Source of the DNA: Acidimicrobiaceae bacterium
GTDB taxonomy: Bacteria; Actinomycetota; Acidimicrobiia; Acidimicrobiales; RAAP-2
Length of the DNA: 41,682 nucleotides
Direction of reading: 5' to 3'
NCBI GenBank assembly: GCA_027315445.1
Contig: DAHUYA010000180.1
Coordinates: forward strand, 1-41,682
Under the pieces are notes generated by a model. That model was not told the DNA's origin and ran no database searches. It saw only the letters and a list, made by a program, of their open reading frames with translations. The position numbers were made by a program, and so were the translations under genes. This document shows positions 39,833-41,682 of this stretch, piece by piece; position 1 is the stretch's first letter, and every line of letters begins with the position of its first letter.

Positions 39833-41682
39833 ATGCGAGACCGGGCGAGGACGCACCAGCGAGCCGCCGGGCAGCGACCGAGGCGGCGCCGCCGGGTGGC
39901 CCGGCTCGCAACGGCGGCTGGCGTGTTGGGCTTCGCGGGCACGGCCGGCGTGCTCGCCCTCTCGGGAGGCGTCCCACCGGCGGCCGCGGCGGTCGGTCCC
40001 CGTGCCGCCCTGCCGGCCATCAACCTGGTCTGGAGCCAGACCCTCAACGACGTGGGCAACGGCATCTTCCTGTCGTCGCCCAACGTGGCCAACCTCGCCA
40101 ACGGTCCGGCCGTGGTGGTGGGCGACACCGCCGGCCACGTCTACGCCTACGACCTGGCCACCGGGTCCTCCGACTGGACCTACGACACGGGGGCGCCGGT
40201 CAACGCGACCCCCTCGGTCGCCCCCACCACCCCCGGCAGCAACCTCGACTCGGTCTTCGTGGGCACCGGTGACGCCGCCAACCCGACCTCCGGCGGCTAC
40301 CAGGCCATCTCCCCGAGCGGTGGCGACCAGTGGTTCGCCCAGGAGACCAACCCGCCGACCGACGCCACCGCCCACAACGGCGTGCAGTCCGGGCTGGCGG
40401 TGGGCAACCTGCAGGGCGGCACCGACGTGGTGTCGGGCTCGCTGGGCGAGGAGGGGTACGCCATGAACGCCGGCAACGGCGCCGTCCTGGGCGGCTTCCC
40501 CTGGTTCGAGGCCGACAGCAACTTCACGACCCCGGCGCTGGCCGACGTGGAGGGGAACGGGCAGACCCAGATCGTCGAGGGCGGCGACTCGAGCCAGGGC
40601 CTGGCCTACAACTACCAGTACCAGAACGGCGGCCACCTGCGGATCCTCAGCCCGAACGGCAACGCCGGGCAGCCCCAGCCCAACGACGGGCTGGTGTGCC
40701 AGTACAACACCGACGAGGTGGTGCAGTCCTCGCCGGCGGTCGGGACCTTCCTCTCGGGCGGCGCCGTGGGCATCGCCTTCGGGACCGGCGACCACTACGG
40801 CGCCAGCACGACCGACGAGGTGCTGGCGGTGAACAACCAGTGCGGCCTCGCCTGGCAGACCAAGCTCGACGGCGACACCAGCAGCAGCCCGGCGCTGGCC
40901 GACGCCATGGGCAACGGCCAGCTGCAGGTGGTCGAGGGCACCCAGGTCGGCAGCTCCGGCGGCACCGTCTACGTGCTGAACGGCGCCACCGGCGCCGTCG
41001 AGTGGCAGGCCTCGACCGACGGGCCGGTCATCGGCTCGGTGACCACCGCCGACCTCTCGGGGACCGGCCACCAGGACCTCCTCGTGCCGACCACCGACGG
41101 CGTGGAGATCTTCGACGCCACCGCCGGGACCTCGCCGCTGGCCACCCTGGCCGGGGGGGCCACCCCCAACGCCAGCTTCCAGAACGCGCCGCTCGTGACC
41201 GACGATCCCAACGGGACCATCGGCATCACGATCGCCGGGTCGCTCAACGCCAACCAGCAGGGCGTCATCTACCACTACGAGGTGAGCGGCTCCAACGGCG
41301 GGTCGGTCGACGAGACCGGTGCCTGGCCGATGTTCCACCACGACCCGTCACTGAGCGGCGACGCCGGCACCCCGGCGCCCAGCATCGAGGTGCCGTGCAA
41401 CGCCCCGTCGGGGACGCCGTCCGGCTACTACGAGTCGGCCAGCGACGGCGGGATCTTCTCCTACGGTGACCTGCCGTTCTGCGGCTCGACCGGCAGCATC
41501 GTGCTCAACCAGCCGGTCGTGGGCATGGCGGCCACCCCCGACGCCGGCGGCTACTGGGAGGTGGCCCGCGACGGCGGCCTGTTCGCCTTCGGCGACGCCG
41601 GGTTCTACGGTTCGATGGGCGGGCAGCCGCTCAACGCCCCGGTGGTCGGAATGGCGGCCACCCCCGACGGGAAGGGCTACTG
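39833..41682 (+). CDS. Secreted FG-GAP/PQQ-like repeat protein ending in 42-residue repeats (partial, runs off the right edge)
   Basis: At least 616 residues, still open at the window end. ATG 39833 has GGAAGGGG upstream. A basic start and hydrophobic segment (ATAAGVLGFAGTAGVLALSGG) form the signal sequence. The body has propeller-like repeats: VVGDTAGHVYAYDLATGSSDW, ALADVEGNGQTQIVEGGDSS, SSPALADAMGNGQLQVVEGT and TTADLSGTGHQDLLVPTTDG, the FG-GAP/VCBS type with Asp-rich calcium loops. After a Cys-rich joint it turns into the 42-residue repeats (DGGIFSYGDLPFCGS, GGYWEVARDGGLFAFGDAGF). It is probably a wall or surface protein. The window ends inside the repeat region, so the length is unknown. 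Confidence 0.85.
   Translation, partial: MRDRARTHQRAAGQRPRRRRRVARLATAAGVLGFAGTAGVLALSGGVPPAAAAVGPRAALPAINLVWSQTLNDVGNGIFLSSPNVANLANGPAVVVGDTAGHVYAYDLATGSSDWTYDTGAPVNATPSVAPTTPGSNLDSVFVGTGDAANPTSGGYQAISPSGGDQWFAQETNPPTDATAHNGVQSGLAVGNLQGGTDVVSGSLGEEGYAMNAGNGAVLGGFPWFEADSNFTTPALADVEGNGQTQIVEGGDSSQGLAYNYQYQNGGHLRILSPNGNAGQPQPNDGLVCQYNTDEVVQSSPAVGTFLSGGAVGIAFGTGDHYGASTTDEVLAVNNQCGLAWQTKLDGDTSSSPALADAMGNGQLQVVEGTQVGSSGGTVYVLNGATGAVEWQASTDGPVIGSVTTADLSGTGHQDLLVPTTDGVEIFDATAGTSPLATLAGGATPNASFQNAPLVTDDPNGTIGITIAGSLNANQQGVIYHYEVSGSNGGSVDETGAWPMFHHDPSLSGDAGTPAPSIEVPCNAPSGTPSGYYESASDGGIFSYGDLPFCGSTGSIVLNQPVVGMAATPDAGGYWEVARDGGLFAFGDAGFYGSMGGQPLNAPVVGMAATPDGKGY
41421..41682 (+). repeat. 126-bp (42-residue) repeats at the end of the last gene
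   Basis: The GYW-type positions recur at 41551 and 41677, 126 bp apart, with an earlier divergent copy at about 41425. They encode the same repeat as the SpoIID-like gene: GSMGGQPLNAPVVGMAATPD against GSMGGQPLNQPIVGMAATPD. Confidence 0.85.

Noticed and set aside
39635-41341. A 568-residue minus-strand open frame at the right end
   Set aside because: It is antisense to the FG-GAP-like gene starting at 39833, whose codon pattern, signal peptide and repeats are clear.

Overview
The window is very GC-rich, with third codon positions nearly all G or C, many GTG and TTG starts and tightly packed or overlapping genes. It looks like a high-GC actinobacterium. Two secreted proteins carry a 42-residue repeat of the type GGYWLVASDGGIFAFGDA..., which I associate with Acidimicrobiia; that class assignment is an inference from memory and from the overall gene content.

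Layout. (1) 1-11.2 kb is a catabolic neighbourhood: the end of an amidohydrolase, a class III CoA-transferase, a branched-chain-amino-acid-type solute-binding protein, a dienelactone-hydrolase-like enzyme, a frameshifted amidohydrolase, an amidohydrolase with an altered metal site, a Rieske oxygenase with a small partner gene, a divergent cytochrome P450, a VOC-fold enzyme and a TetR regulator. Together these suggest uptake, ring or chain oxidation and CoA-dependent breakdown of an unidentified aromatic, terpenoid or steroid-like compound. (2) 11.2-22.6 kb holds a secreted esterase, a MacB/FtsX-type ABC exporter pair, a D-Ala-D-Ala carboxypeptidase, a secreted beta-propeller-like protein, a probable thioesterase remnant, two adjacent acyl-CoA dehydrogenases that look like the halves of a heteromeric enzyme, and a secreted glycoside-hydrolase-like protein. 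(3) 23.16-27.19 kb is a decayed integrative element at a tRNA-Gly(GCC) gene. The tRNA gene is at the right end and a degraded direct repeat of its 3' part is at the left end. In between are an intact PIN-type toxin-antitoxin pair, a second toxin-antitoxin pair broken by an IS110 fragment and a frameshift, a Fic protein with a strong operator, and an internally deleted tyrosine integrase. (4) 27.3-34.2 kb is core and lipid metabolism: a wax ester synthase/DGAT-like acyltransferase, dUTPase, oligoribonuclease, an acyl-CoA ligase, a 1-Cys peroxiredoxin, an enoyl-CoA hydratase-like protein and a HAD phosphatase. (5) 34.3-41.7 kb is a cell-surface cluster: a SpoIID-like protein and a secreted propeller-like protein, both ending in the same 42-residue repeats, flank two glycosyltransferases and a methyltransferase-like protein.

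Short perfect or near-perfect tandem repeats with unrelated units (11, 13, 14, 15, 18, 21 and 36 bp) recur both between genes and inside disordered protein segments. No CRISPR array, rRNA gene or replication origin was seen. The last gene runs off the right edge and the first runs off the left edge.
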